From Verrucomicrobiaceae bacterium (lineage in GTDB: Bacteria; Verrucomicrobiota; Verrucomicrobiia; Verrucomicrobiales; Verrucomicrobiaceae), in NCBI GenBank assembly GCA_027484445.1, contig JAIXSY010000044.1, positions 1 through 64,000 on the forward strand: a stretch of 64,000 nucleotides of DNA. The letters are read 5' to 3'. Shown here in pieces: positions 43,943 to 51,805 of the stretch (within the stretch, counting starts at the first letter, position 1; every line of letters begins with the position of its first letter). The position numbers were made by a program, and so were the translations under genes. The notes under the pieces are model-generated. The model had not been told where the DNA came from. It worked only from the letters and a program-made list of their open reading frames with translations, and ran no database searches.

Positions 43943-45205
43943 ATGAAACTCCTTTATGTCCATGAACGCTTCGGAGCCCTGGCTGGGGCTGAGGCCAATG
44001 CCTTCATTACTGCTGAGCAGCTCGCTCTGCGTGGACACGACATTGGCATCCTGCATGGACCCACCACGGGCAAAAACGAAGAAGGTTGGCGTCAGGTCTT
44101 TGCACACCCCTTTCCACTCGAAGGTGACACCGCAGCCAGCACACGACAGGCATTGGCGACCTTTAAGCCTGACGTCATTTACGTCCACAAAATGGCCGAC
44201 CTGAAGGTCATCCAGACCCTCGTGGACAGTGGTGTGCCCCTGGTGCGCATGGTGCACGACCATGACATCTACTGCATGAGGAGCTACAAGTATGATTACT
44301 TCACCCGCAAGATCTGCACACGTGCAGCCAGCCTCTACTGCGCGATCGGCTGCGGAGCCTGTGTGGTAAAAAACGCGGGGGGTGGCTTTCCGCTGAAGTA
44401 TGTGAGCTATCGCGAAAAGAAGCGTGAGATCGCCCTGAATCGGCGCTTTGACCGCATGGTGGTCGTGACACAATACATGCGCGATGAGCTGCTGAACAAT
44501 GGCTTTGATGCGAACCGAATCAAAATCCACGCACCTGTGCCTCGCATGGGTGATCCAGACCTACGCAGCAGCTTCAGCGACCGCAATCTCATCCTCTACG
44601 CTGGGCAGATTATCCGTGGCAAAGGCGTGGATGTGCTGCTTGAATCTCTTGCCCAAGTGAAGAGCCGCTACGAGTGCATCATCTTAGGAGATGGCAATCA
44701 CCGCGCCTACTGCGAAAAACTCAGTCAGCGTCTCGGACTCACTGACCGCGTGCATTTCAAGGGCTTTGTGCCCCAAGAAGAACTGAAGGCCTACTACCGC
44801 GACTGTAGCGTGGTGGCACTCAGCAGTGTCTGGCCTGAGCCCATCGCCACCATCGGTCTAGAAGTCATGCGCTATGCCCTGCCGGTCGTGGCCTTCGATG
44901 CAGGTGGCATCAAGGATTGGTTGATCTCAGGTCACAATGGCCACTTGGTGCCTTGGATGGACCGCAAGGCCTACGCAGCCAGCCTGGACGACCTTCTGCA
45001 AAACAAAGACAAGGCACGTCGATTCGGCCAAAACGGGCTTCAGCTGGTTTCCGAGCGTTATGACTTCAGTCGCTACATCGGCGATCTCGAGATGATGTTC
45101 GCTGAAGTGTCCGTAGCACGCCGTTCGGACACCCCTGCACGACCAGTCGGCTCCCCCATCACACGAGCAGCAGCCCTGAAGCCCCAAACCACCCTAGCCA
45201 CCTGA
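43943..45205 (+). CDS. Glycosyltransferase family 4 (cysteine-cluster type)
   Basis: 420 residues. The N-terminal Rossmann domain opens MKLLYVHERFGALAGAEANAF with the Gly-rich loop. The region HDHDIYCMRSYKYDYFTRKICTR...CAIGCGACV holds five cysteines and may bind a metal, as in some GT4 enzymes. The donor domain shows LILYAGQIIRGKGVDVLLESLAQV, FKGFVPQEELKAYYRDCSVVALSSVWPEPIATIGLEVMRYALPVVAFDAGGIKDWL, the EX7E-type motif. It transfers a sugar to the growing lipid-linked EPS repeat; the sugar is unknown. It forms its own unit: the next gene has its own dyad. Confidence 0.93.
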   Translation: MKLLYVHERFGALAGAEANAFITAEQLALRGHDIGILHGPTTGKNEEGWRQVFAHPFPLEGDTAASTRQALATFKPDVIYVHKMADLKVIQTLVDSGVPLVRMVHDHDIYCMRSYKYDYFTRKICTRAASLYCAIGCGACVVKNAGGGFPLKYVSYREKKREIALNRRFDRMVVVTQYMRDELLNNGFDANRIKIHAPVPRMGDPDLRSSFSDRNLILYAGQIIRGKGVDVLLESLAQVKSRYECIILGDGNHRAYCEKLSQRLGLTDRVHFKGFVPQEELKAYYRDCSVVALSSVWPEPIATIGLEVMRYALPVVAFDAGGIKDWLISGHNGHLVPWMDRKAYAASLDDLLQNKDKARRFGQNGLQLVSERYDFSRYIGDLEMMFAEVSVARRSDTPARPVGSPITRAAALKPQTTLAT

Positions 45206-45214
45206 TCGCCACAT

Positions 45215-45232
45215 TCCCCACACCTGCGGGGA
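45215..45232 (+). promoter_or_regulatory. EPS dyad site 2
   Basis: TCCCC-ACACCTGC-GGGGA, ending 34 bp before the ATG of the sugar transferase gene. Outer arms TCCCC/GGGGA are perfect inverted repeats. Confidence 0.8.
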
Positions 45233-45266
45233 GTTACAAAAGAGCCAAACCCAACATTCTCTGCCC

Positions 45267-46022
45267 ATGCGTCAAACGTCACAAATTGCTGAACAGCAAG
45301 CCCTCCGCCTTCTTGAGGCACAAAGTCGTCTAGGGCGCATCAAGATGCGGCTGGCCCTGCATGGCAAGCGCTGGACCTGGCTCACGGTTGTGAACGGAGC
45401 CTATGCAGCCAAGCGCCTGTTCGACATTGTGATCAGTCTGGTCTGCCTGCTCCTGGCCGCACCCTTGTTCATCGTGATCGCACTCCTGGTGCGTCGCGAT
45501 GGCGGCCCTGTCTTCTTCAAGCAGAAACGAGTTGGGCTCCATGGACGAGAGTTTGAGATGCTGAAGTTTCGCTCCATGTGCGTGGATGCTGAAGCTAAAC
45601 TCGCCGAGTTGCTGGCACAGAATGAGAAGGCCCAAGGCGTGACTTTCAAAATGAAAAATGATCCACGCATCACCCCAGTAGGACGCTTCATCCGCAAGAC
45701 ATCGATTGATGAGCTTCCGCAATTTTTGAATGTGCTGCGCGGTGACATGTCCATCGTCGGCCCACGTCCACCGCTGCCGCGAGAGGTCGCTCTATACTCC
45801 AACAGTGACCGACTTCGTCTTCATGCACGTCCAGGCATTACCTGTCTCTGGCAAGTCGGTGAACGCCAAGGCGGTCTCTGGGAAATCGGTGATCGGAACT
45901 CCATCGACTTTGAGGAACAAGTGAGCCTGGATGTACGCTACATCGAAAGCCAGTCGCTGCTGCGTGACCTGTGGATTTTGCTGAAGACCATCCCCGCTAT
46001 CATCCTTGGCAAAGGAATGTAA
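45267..46022 (+). CDS. Undecaprenyl-phosphate sugar-1-phosphate transferase (WcaJ/WbaP type)
   Basis: 251 residues; the initiating enzyme that loads the first sugar phosphate onto undecaprenyl phosphate. One membrane helix (AKRLFDIVISLVCLLLAAPLFIVIALLV) is followed by the catalytic domain: GPVFFKQKRVGLHGREFEMLKFRSM, DPRITPVGRFIRKTSIDELPQFLNVLRGDMSIVGPRPPLPREV and ARPGITCLWQVGER. It is the short form without the extra N-terminal helices of WbaP. It begins a run of seven plus-strand genes with small gaps or overlaps (to 51699). Confidence 0.95.
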   Translation: MRQTSQIAEQQALRLLEAQSRLGRIKMRLALHGKRWTWLTVVNGAYAAKRLFDIVISLVCLLLAAPLFIVIALLVRRDGGPVFFKQKRVGLHGREFEMLKFRSMCVDAEAKLAELLAQNEKAQGVTFKMKNDPRITPVGRFIRKTSIDELPQFLNVLRGDMSIVGPRPPLPREVALYSNSDRLRLHARPGITCLWQVGERQGGLWEIGDRNSIDFEEQVSLDVRYIESQSLLRDLWILLKTIPAIILGKGM

Positions 46023-46027
46023 CTGAC

Positions 46028-47329
46028 ATGAATGCTGTCCTGATTTGCCCTGATCAACGCGAAGCCGCAGGTTACGCACGCCGGATGAAACCCCTGGCCT
46101 TGCTGCCCTTCATGGGGCGCTCCTTGCTGGATCTTTGGCTGGAAAAATTGTCGCTAGATGGCATCAAAACCATCACGGTGCTAGCAGCTGACCGCCCTGA
46201 TCAAATCCGACGTGCAGTGGGAAATGGCGGACGCTGGGGAGTCAAAATCAGCATCATCCCAGTACCGACAGAACCCGATGTCGAATCAGCTCGCGCGCTC
46301 TTTGCCACAGACGCCGCAACCAAGGTCCTGAAGCTCGATACACTGCCTTCTCTTCCCCATAAACCCCTCTGGGAAAGCACCGAAGGTCTGTTCGATGTAT
46401 TGCTGAAGCGTTTCACTCAGATCCAACCGGAATCCCTGCTGACGATGCGGCGCATAGGACGTGATGTCTTTGTCAGCACTCGCGCCCGAATCGCACCCAA
46501 CGCCGTCATCGAAGGCCCTGCCTGGATCGGACCGCAGGTCATCGTAGGATCTGGAGCCCACATCATGCCTGGCACCATCATTGAAGATGCAGCCTACATC
46601 GACCGGGAAGCCACAGTGCGCGGAAGCTGGATCGGTCCAAAGACCTATGTAGGCGCCATGACCGAGGTGGCCCATTCCTTTGCCTGGGGTAGTGGCCTGG
46701 AAAATTGGCGCCTCGCCTCCTTCATCGAAGTGTCTGATGATTTTCTGCTCGCCAGTCTCAAGCAGCAGCCTTTTGGCGGTGCCCGTTGCAGCTGGGCCAC
46801 TCGTCTGTTTGCACTGTTACTCATGCTTGGCACAGCACCGCAGGCCCTCCTTTGGATCGCGTGGACACGATTGATCCGACAAAAGAATGCCTTCACTCGC
46901 GCTCAGTTCATTTTACCTCCCCCCGGCCAGCAAGATCGCTACACACGCACGGTCGGATTGCATCGCCTAAACGGCCATGACGGATTGTTTGGCCGCTGGC
47001 CGGAACTGTGGCGTGTCTGGCGTGGGGACATGCACCTGATCGGCAATCGTCCCCTCAACCCCAGCCACGCAGAACAGCTGGGAGATGAGTTTGAGCAGCT
47101 GTGGCTGACTTCTCCTGCTGGCGTCTTTTCCCTCGCTGATGCAGCGGAGGACGGACTCCATGATCATGAAACTCAGCTAGCCCATGCAGCCTACTACAGC
47201 GTGAACCGTTCGTTCCGCACCAACCTGAGAATCTTACTGAGCTGCCTACCGCGCTTTCTGACGATGAGCCGTGCACACGATGCCAGCGTCAACCTCCCCG
47301 ACACCGAAACCACCACCTGCCCCGCCTAA
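46028..47329 (+). CDS. Nucleotidyltransferase-like / left-handed beta-helix / sugar-transferase-like fusion
   Basis: 433 residues. Residues 1-130 resemble a sugar-nucleotidyltransferase core (LICPDQREAAGYARRMKPLALLPFMGRSLLDLWLEKL). The usual GGxGTRL loop is absent, so activity is doubtful. Residues about 145-215 are hexapeptide repeats (IAPNAVIEGPAWIGPQVIVGSGAHIMPGTIIEDAAYI). A membrane helix lies at about 256-280. Residues 325-410 (LWRVWRGDMHLIGNRPLNPSHAEQL ... ASP/SPAGVFSLADA ... NLRILLSCLPRFL) copy the C-terminal half of the neighbouring sugar transferase in order and spacing, without its basic and Asp/Glu catalytic half. It may be a scaffold or regulator of the initiating step. Five bp after the sugar transferase stop. 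Confidence 0.8.
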   Translation: MNAVLICPDQREAAGYARRMKPLALLPFMGRSLLDLWLEKLSLDGIKTITVLAADRPDQIRRAVGNGGRWGVKISIIPVPTEPDVESARALFATDAATKVLKLDTLPSLPHKPLWESTEGLFDVLLKRFTQIQPESLLTMRRIGRDVFVSTRARIAPNAVIEGPAWIGPQVIVGSGAHIMPGTIIEDAAYIDREATVRGSWIGPKTYVGAMTEVAHSFAWGSGLENWRLASFIEVSDDFLLASLKQQPFGGARCSWATRLFALLLMLGTAPQALLWIAWTRLIRQKNAFTRAQFILPPPGQQDRYTRTVGLHRLNGHDGLFGRWPELWRVWRGDMHLIGNRPLNPSHAEQLGDEFEQLWLTSPAGVFSLADAAEDGLHDHETQLAHAAYYSVNRSFRTNLRILLSCLPRFLTMSRAHDASVNLPDTETTTCPA

Positions 47330-47332
47330 CTC

Positions 47333-47614
47333 ATGAACACGAACCCCATCACTGCCCCCAACGAACTTTGCTCTTCCACAGCTCGCCTATGGAAGGAACG
47401 TGTTAGCAAAGACATTGCCAATCAGACGGAAGCTAGCATTGATCTTTCCAAGACAAGATTCATCGACAGCTCAGGGCTCGGTGTCTTGCTCTCTCTAAAC
47501 AAAACGCTTCAAGCCCAAGGTGGAGTTCTCAAACTACTCAATCCATCCAGCGCAGTGACCCAGCTGATTGAGTTGACCCGCTTGCATCGTGTCTTTGAAA
47601 TCGTTCATGCCTGA
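47333..47614 (+). CDS. STAS-domain anti-sigma-factor antagonist
   Basis: 93 residues. IDLSKTRFIDSSGLGVLLSLNKTLQAQGGVLKLLNPSS is the SpoIIAA/RsbV core with the phosphorylatable serine in DSSGLG. It is the switch protein of a partner-switching module, phosphorylated by the kinase domain and dephosphorylated by the phosphatase domain of the next gene's product. Starts three bases after the previous stop. Confidence 0.93.
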   Translation: MNTNPITAPNELCSSTARLWKERVSKDIANQTEASIDLSKTRFIDSSGLGVLLSLNKTLQAQGGVLKLLNPSSAVTQLIELTRLHRVFEIVHA

Positions 47615-47622
47615 TTCATGGC

Positions 47623-49389
47623 ATGAAGCTCAGCTGTCAACGCTTCGAAGGGCTTCGCATTGATTACGATGCGAACCTCGACAGTGCGCGTGATGCCGTC
47701 ATCAAAGCCATTGAATGGTTAAACGATCAAGGCCTCACGGATGAAGAATGCCAAGCCTGGGAACTTGTGCTGGCAGAAGCTAGCACCAACTGTGTTTTGC
47801 ACGCGACCAACGCAGACCCACTCCGGATCGAGCTGGTTGGCACAGAGAACAAAATCGAAATCTCTCTCACCGATCATAGCGTTGGCTTCGAGTGGCCCGA
47901 TCACGCCGAGCTTCCCGAAGATGACGACAACGAGAATGGTCGCGGCCTGTTCATCATCCAAAACCTGACCGACCACTCGAGTTACCTGCATGGTGCTCGT
48001 GAAAATGTGCTGAACCTCAGCCGCACGAGAACCAACCCAAAGCCTCTCGCCGAAGACCTGAGGGAAACGCTCGACCTGATGACGAGTGAAGTCGCTGCCT
48101 GCTACGAAACACTTGCCAACATCTTCCGAATCAGTGCAGAAGCCGCCAAAGATCTACCGCCCGATGAACTTGCCGCCAAGTGGCTAGAAGAACTATATCC
48201 CTTGTCTGGCGCTGACTTTTTGATCCTGCGCATGATCACCCCTGATGCAACTCAGCTTGCACTACTTGCGACAGCACATGCAAATTCGAACTTATCGGAG
48301 TTCATAGAACTTAGCGATACTACCATGGTCGAATCTCGTGCAGCGAACGGCAGACAGGATTGCTGGTTTGATGCCAACACGACGTTTTCCAGCTCAGATC
48401 CTCTCACCTACTTGGGTGAATCCGTCAGTGGCTTCGCCCATCCTTTAGAAACCGGTGGTGAAGTCATCGGCGTGTTAACAATGGGTGTTCGATCTGCCCA
48501 TTGGGAACCCAAAGCACGTGACATTCATGTCGTGCGCAGCCTGGCGGATTTCTTGGGCACTTTGCTTTACAGCCTGCGCAGCCGGGATGAATCCATTCAT
48601 TCACGACTCATCCAGCGGGAACTGCAAATCGCTGCCGACATACAACGATCTCTGCTGCCTGCTGAGTTGCCTCAAAGCTCGACGCTTCAGAGCGCAGGCC
48701 ATTTGACCACCGTCGGCGAAGTAGGCGGTGACTTTGTAGATGGCATTGCTCTTGCCGATGGAAGCCGGTTGTTTGTGATCGCTGATGTCATGGGCAAAGG
48801 GGTGCCTGCCGCCCTCTTCGCAACAGCATTTCGCAGTTTACTGCATTCCCATCTCAACCTAGCCACACAGCCACGTGACTTGATGCGCAAACTTAATGCA
48901 GCCCTGTTTCCAGAACTTGATCGAGCAGAGATGTTCATCACGGTGCAACTGGCTTACATTACCGCTGATGCACTGACCCTACGAACTTCAAGCGCTGGTC
49001 ACAGCCCGCTCTTGGTCGCAAACTCCAAGACCGTAATTGAACTCCACGCCAACGGACCACCACTTGGAGTGATCAAAGATATTCCTTATGAGCAACAAGA
49101 TCTCAGCTTGTCGGATTTCACGCATCTGATGTTGCATACCGATGGCCTCAGCGATCCGTCACTTCCCAAAGAATATGGTTTCAGCAAGGAGAGGCTGCAT
49201 AGCTGGCTGAGAGTCACCTCAGTTGAGGGGATCGACGCGTGGGATGCACGAGATACGCTGCTTCACATGCATCACCTAAATCAGGATGCAACCCACACAC
49301 GTGACGACGCGACCTTTGTGATTCTGACCCGAGAAGGTGCCCTTCGCCACAAACCTCTGCCCCACACTCTTACACATGCCCACCGATAA
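47623..49389 (+). CDS. RsbW-like kinase / GAF / SpoIIE-type PP2C phosphatase fusion
   Basis: 588 residues. Residues 1-140 are a GHKL serine-kinase domain: N-box ELVLAEASTNCVLHA, then LTDHSVGFEWPD and NGRGLFIIQNLTDH. Residues about 150-325 are GAF-like. Residues about 350-575 form a SpoIIE/PP2C phosphatase: QIAADIQRSLLPAELP, VGEVGGDFVDGIALADGSRLFVIADVMGKGVPAALFATAFRSLL, SSAGHSPLLVA and LMLHTDGLSD. Kinase and phosphatase acting on the same STAS partner lie in one chain, so the chain can set its phosphorylation both ways. It follows the STAS gene by eight bases. Confidence 0.92.
   Translation: MKLSCQRFEGLRIDYDANLDSARDAVIKAIEWLNDQGLTDEECQAWELVLAEASTNCVLHATNADPLRIELVGTENKIEISLTDHSVGFEWPDHAELPEDDDNENGRGLFIIQNLTDHSSYLHGARENVLNLSRTRTNPKPLAEDLRETLDLMTSEVAACYETLANIFRISAEAAKDLPPDELAAKWLEELYPLSGADFLILRMITPDATQLALLATAHANSNLSEFIELSDTTMVESRAANGRQDCWFDANTTFSSSDPLTYLGESVSGFAHPLETGGEVIGVLTMGVRSAHWEPKARDIHVVRSLADFLGTLLYSLRSRDESIHSRLIQRELQIAADIQRSLLPAELPQSSTLQSAGHLTTVGEVGGDFVDGIALADGSRLFVIADVMGKGVPAALFATAFRSLLHSHLNLATQPRDLMRKLNAALFPELDRAEMFITVQLAYITADALTLRTSSAGHSPLLVANSKTVIELHANGPPLGVIKDIPYEQQDLSLSDFTHLMLHTDGLSDPSLPKEYGFSKERLHSWLRVTSVEGIDAWDARDTLLHMHHLNQDATHTRDDATFVILTREGALRHKPLPHTLTHAHR
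49214..49231 (+). promoter_or_regulatory. Intragenic dyad resembling the EPS sites
   Basis: TCACC-TCAGTTGA-GGGGA followed by T lies inside the phosphatase coding region, 144 bp before the receiver gene. It fits the 18-bp layout with one arm mismatch. It may be an internal operator or chance. Confidence 0.35.
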
Positions 49390-49747
49390 GCCTATTCTTG
49401 TTGTCGATGATGAGCCGCATATTCGACGCGTCACGGAACTCAGCATGAAACCTCTAGGGCATCGTGTTCTGGTCGCTTCCGATGGCCAAGAAGCCTTGAA
49501 TATCGCCAAGCGGGAAAACCCATGCATCATTCTTTTGGATCACATCATGCCAAACATGGATGGGCGGGAAGCCTTGGATCAACTCAAAACAGATCCACAC
49601 ACACGTGACATTCCTGTCGTGATCCTGAGCGCGCGAGGTCAACTTGCAGTTGGTCATTACAAAGGTTTCGAAGCAGCTACCCTTTTTGTTTCCAAACCCT
49701 TCAGCCCAACTCTGCTGCGAAGAGAAATCCAGCGCCTGATCGCTTAA
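49376..49747 (+). CDS. Single-domain response regulator (receiver only)
   Basis: 123 residues. ILVVDDEPHIRRV (D11, D12), the phospho-acceptor D55 in IILLDHIMPNMDG, VVILSARG and LFVSKPFSP are all present. There is no output domain, so it acts by protein contact. The ATG overlaps the end of the phosphatase gene by 14 bases, so translation is coupled. It may link a histidine kinase (the H-NOX partner or the one at 55532) to the STAS module; this is inference. Confidence 0.93.
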   Translation: MPTDKPILVVDDEPHIRRVTELSMKPLGHRVLVASDGQEALNIAKRENPCIILLDHIMPNMDGREALDQLKTDPHTRDIPVVILSARGQLAVGHYKGFEAATLFVSKPFSPTLLRREIQRLIA

Positions 49748-49790
49748 CCAAGGATGACTCCACTCACACGAAACTATCCAGCCTAAACCT

Positions 49791-50975
49791 ATGCAAGAAC
49801 GTCTCGACTTATTCATCATGATTGATGCCTGTGGGTGGGAAATCATTCAGCAGAGACCACGGTTTCTGCAAGACATAGCTCCGCATCGCCGCAAACTAGA
49901 AAGCGTCTTTGGCTACAGCAGCGCTTGTGTTCCAAGCATCCTGAGTGGTAGGTGGCCAGACGAGCATCAGAACTGGTGCTACTTCATTCACGATCCCCAA
50001 AACTCTCCTTTCGCTTCGCTTCGTTGGTTACGCTGGATTCCGAAAGCATTCACAGGCCGTCGCATCGTTCGCCGTTATCTCACCAAATGGGTAAAACAGC
50101 GACTCGGGTTTCAAGGTTATTTCGATCTCTACAACATTCCTTTCCACCACATTCACCTCTACGATTTCACAGAGAAAAAAAGTCCGCTCAAGCCCCAAGG
50201 GATGAATCGGGGGCAGAATATCTTCGATCAACTTCAGCAAGCTAAAATTCCCTACTTCGTCACCGACCCGTCTCTAACCGAAGAAATCAACCGAGACGCT
50301 TTGGATAACTCAATTCGCAGTGAAACGATTCATTTTGCCTTTCAGTATTGGGCAGGACTGGATGGCCTTCTCCATCGAGTTGGTAATCAATCCCCAGAAA
50401 TTGACACTAAACTTAGTGAATACGAGCGCTGGATCGACAGAACAGTCGCCCTAGCGAGGAAGCATTATCGTGAAGTGAATGTTCATGTTTTCAGCGATCA
50501 CGGGATGGCAAACTGTGACATCCACCTGGACTTAGCTTCACAAATTGAAACGTTAGGTCTTCGGATTGGTTTTGATTACAATGTGGTCTATGATAGCACC
50601 ATGGCACGCTTTTGGTTCTTCAATGCATTGGCCAAAAAACGCATCACAAAAGCACTTCAATCCGTCAATGAGGGGAGAATCATGGGAGATGACGAACTCA
50701 AGCAATTCAGAGCTTACTTTGAAGACGGTAAATTTGGAGAGCTGATCTTCCTCGTTCAGGAAGGAACTTTGATTGTTCCAAGTCACATGGGCGAACGTCC
50801 GATCCGAGCCATGCATGGTTATCACCCACATGCACCTCAGAGCTATGCGACACTTTTCAGCAGCACAACCGATGTGCCAGAGGACATCACCCACATTCCC
50901 CACATTCATCGTCTCATGCTGCGCGCGATCTCGCGACCAGCAGCAAGCACCCATGATCACGCTCTAGCCGCTTAA
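49791..50975 (+). CDS. Alkaline-phosphatase-superfamily protein (phosphodiesterase/phosphotransferase-like)
   Basis: 394 residues, no signal peptide. LFIMIDACGWEII gives the first metal Asp, FGYSSACVPSILSGRWP the nucleophile region, and YWAGLDGLLHRVG the second metal site. VHVFSDHGMANCDIHLD and AMHGYHPHAPQS complete the set. The pattern fits the type I phosphodiesterase / AP core. In an EPS operon it may move or remove a phospho-substituent on sugar nucleotides or lipid-linked intermediates; the substrate is unknown. Confidence 0.8.
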   Translation: MQERLDLFIMIDACGWEIIQQRPRFLQDIAPHRRKLESVFGYSSACVPSILSGRWPDEHQNWCYFIHDPQNSPFASLRWLRWIPKAFTGRRIVRRYLTKWVKQRLGFQGYFDLYNIPFHHIHLYDFTEKKSPLKPQGMNRGQNIFDQLQQAKIPYFVTDPSLTEEINRDALDNSIRSETIHFAFQYWAGLDGLLHRVGNQSPEIDTKLSEYERWIDRTVALARKHYREVNVHVFSDHGMANCDIHLDLASQIETLGLRIGFDYNVVYDSTMARFWFFNALAKKRITKALQSVNEGRIMGDDELKQFRAYFEDGKFGELIFLVQEGTLIVPSHMGERPIRAMHGYHPHAPQSYATLFSSTTDVPEDITHIPHIHRLMLRAISRPAASTHDHALAA

Positions 50976-50979
50976 TGCC

Positions 50980-51699
50980 ATGACACTCACCTACCCGCAT
51001 TTCATTCAAGACTTCCTGACTCGCTGGCACTTCAAATTCACTTTACCCGCTAAAAAAAGGGCCTTGTTGCACGGAGTCGAACTCGACATCAGCCTGCTAT
51101 CTTCCCTCATGAAGAATCACATTCTTCAGGGCCGATATGAGCATCAAGAACGGAAACTTGTGCAAGAATGCATCACCTCAGAGGATGTGATTCTTGAACT
51201 TGGAGGCGCCATTGGATTCATTGGTCTCTTTTGTCGAAAAATCATCGGTGTGAAACATCACCTAACCGTTGAACCAAATCCAAAAACATTGGCTATGCTC
51301 CGAAGAAACTACGAGCTCAATCAACTAAAGCCACTCGTGATTGAGGCTGCAGCATCCTCTAGCGATGGCGAGATTGAACTCGATATCGGGGGAGAATTCT
51401 GGGAAAACAGCATAGTGAACTCCCGTCTTGAGAGCAAAACCATCCAAGTGCGTTCCATGAGTCTGCGGAGCATCATTCAAGAAATGCCTGCAACACCGAC
51501 TGCATTGATCTGCGATATCGAAGGTGCAGAAATCCATTTGGATTTGAAGCAGATTCCAGAAAGCGTCACGCGCATCATCATTGAGTTGCATCCCAGCATC
51601 GTCGGGGAAGAAGCACATCAAAATGTGATCCAACGTATTCACGAGCTTGGATTCAGGACTGCCAGCATCCAAGAAAACACATGGTTGTTTGTACGATAA
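50980..51699 (+). CDS. FkbM-family methyltransferase
   Basis: 239 residues. The SAM-binding loop is VILELGGAIGFIGLFCRK. LTVEPNPKTLAMLRRNYELNQL follows, then VRSMSLRSIIQ, LICDIEGAEIHL and IIIELHPSIVGEEA, the FkbM signature blocks. It probably O-methylates a sugar of the EPS repeat. It is the last gene of the operon begun at 45267 and starts four bases after the previous stop. Confidence 0.9.
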   Translation: MTLTYPHFIQDFLTRWHFKFTLPAKKRALLHGVELDISLLSSLMKNHILQGRYEHQERKLVQECITSEDVILELGGAIGFIGLFCRKIIGVKHHLTVEPNPKTLAMLRRNYELNQLKPLVIEAAASSSDGEIELDIGGEFWENSIVNSRLESKTIQVRSMSLRSIIQEMPATPTALICDIEGAEIHLDLKQIPESVTRIIIELHPSIVGEEAHQNVIQRIHELGFRTASIQENTWLFVR

Positions 51700-51748
51700 G
51701 GAGAGCATTTTTCATGCTAGCTCAGCGGCCAGAGCACCCGAATAAAAT

Positions 51749-51766
51749 GCCACCCACCTGAGGGGA
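51749..51766 (+). promoter_or_regulatory. EPS dyad site 3
   Basis: GCCAC-CCACCTGA-GGGGA followed by TT, ending 39 bp before the flippase ATG at 51806. Confidence 0.75.
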
Positions 51767-51805
51767 TTGTTCAGCATCGAGTCATCGACAACCTTCGACA
51801 ATCCC

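Noticed and set aside
47316..47329. ACCTGCCCCGCC before the STAS gene as another EPS dyad
   Set aside because: The right arm is CCCC rather than GGGG, and it codes for the end of the previous protein.
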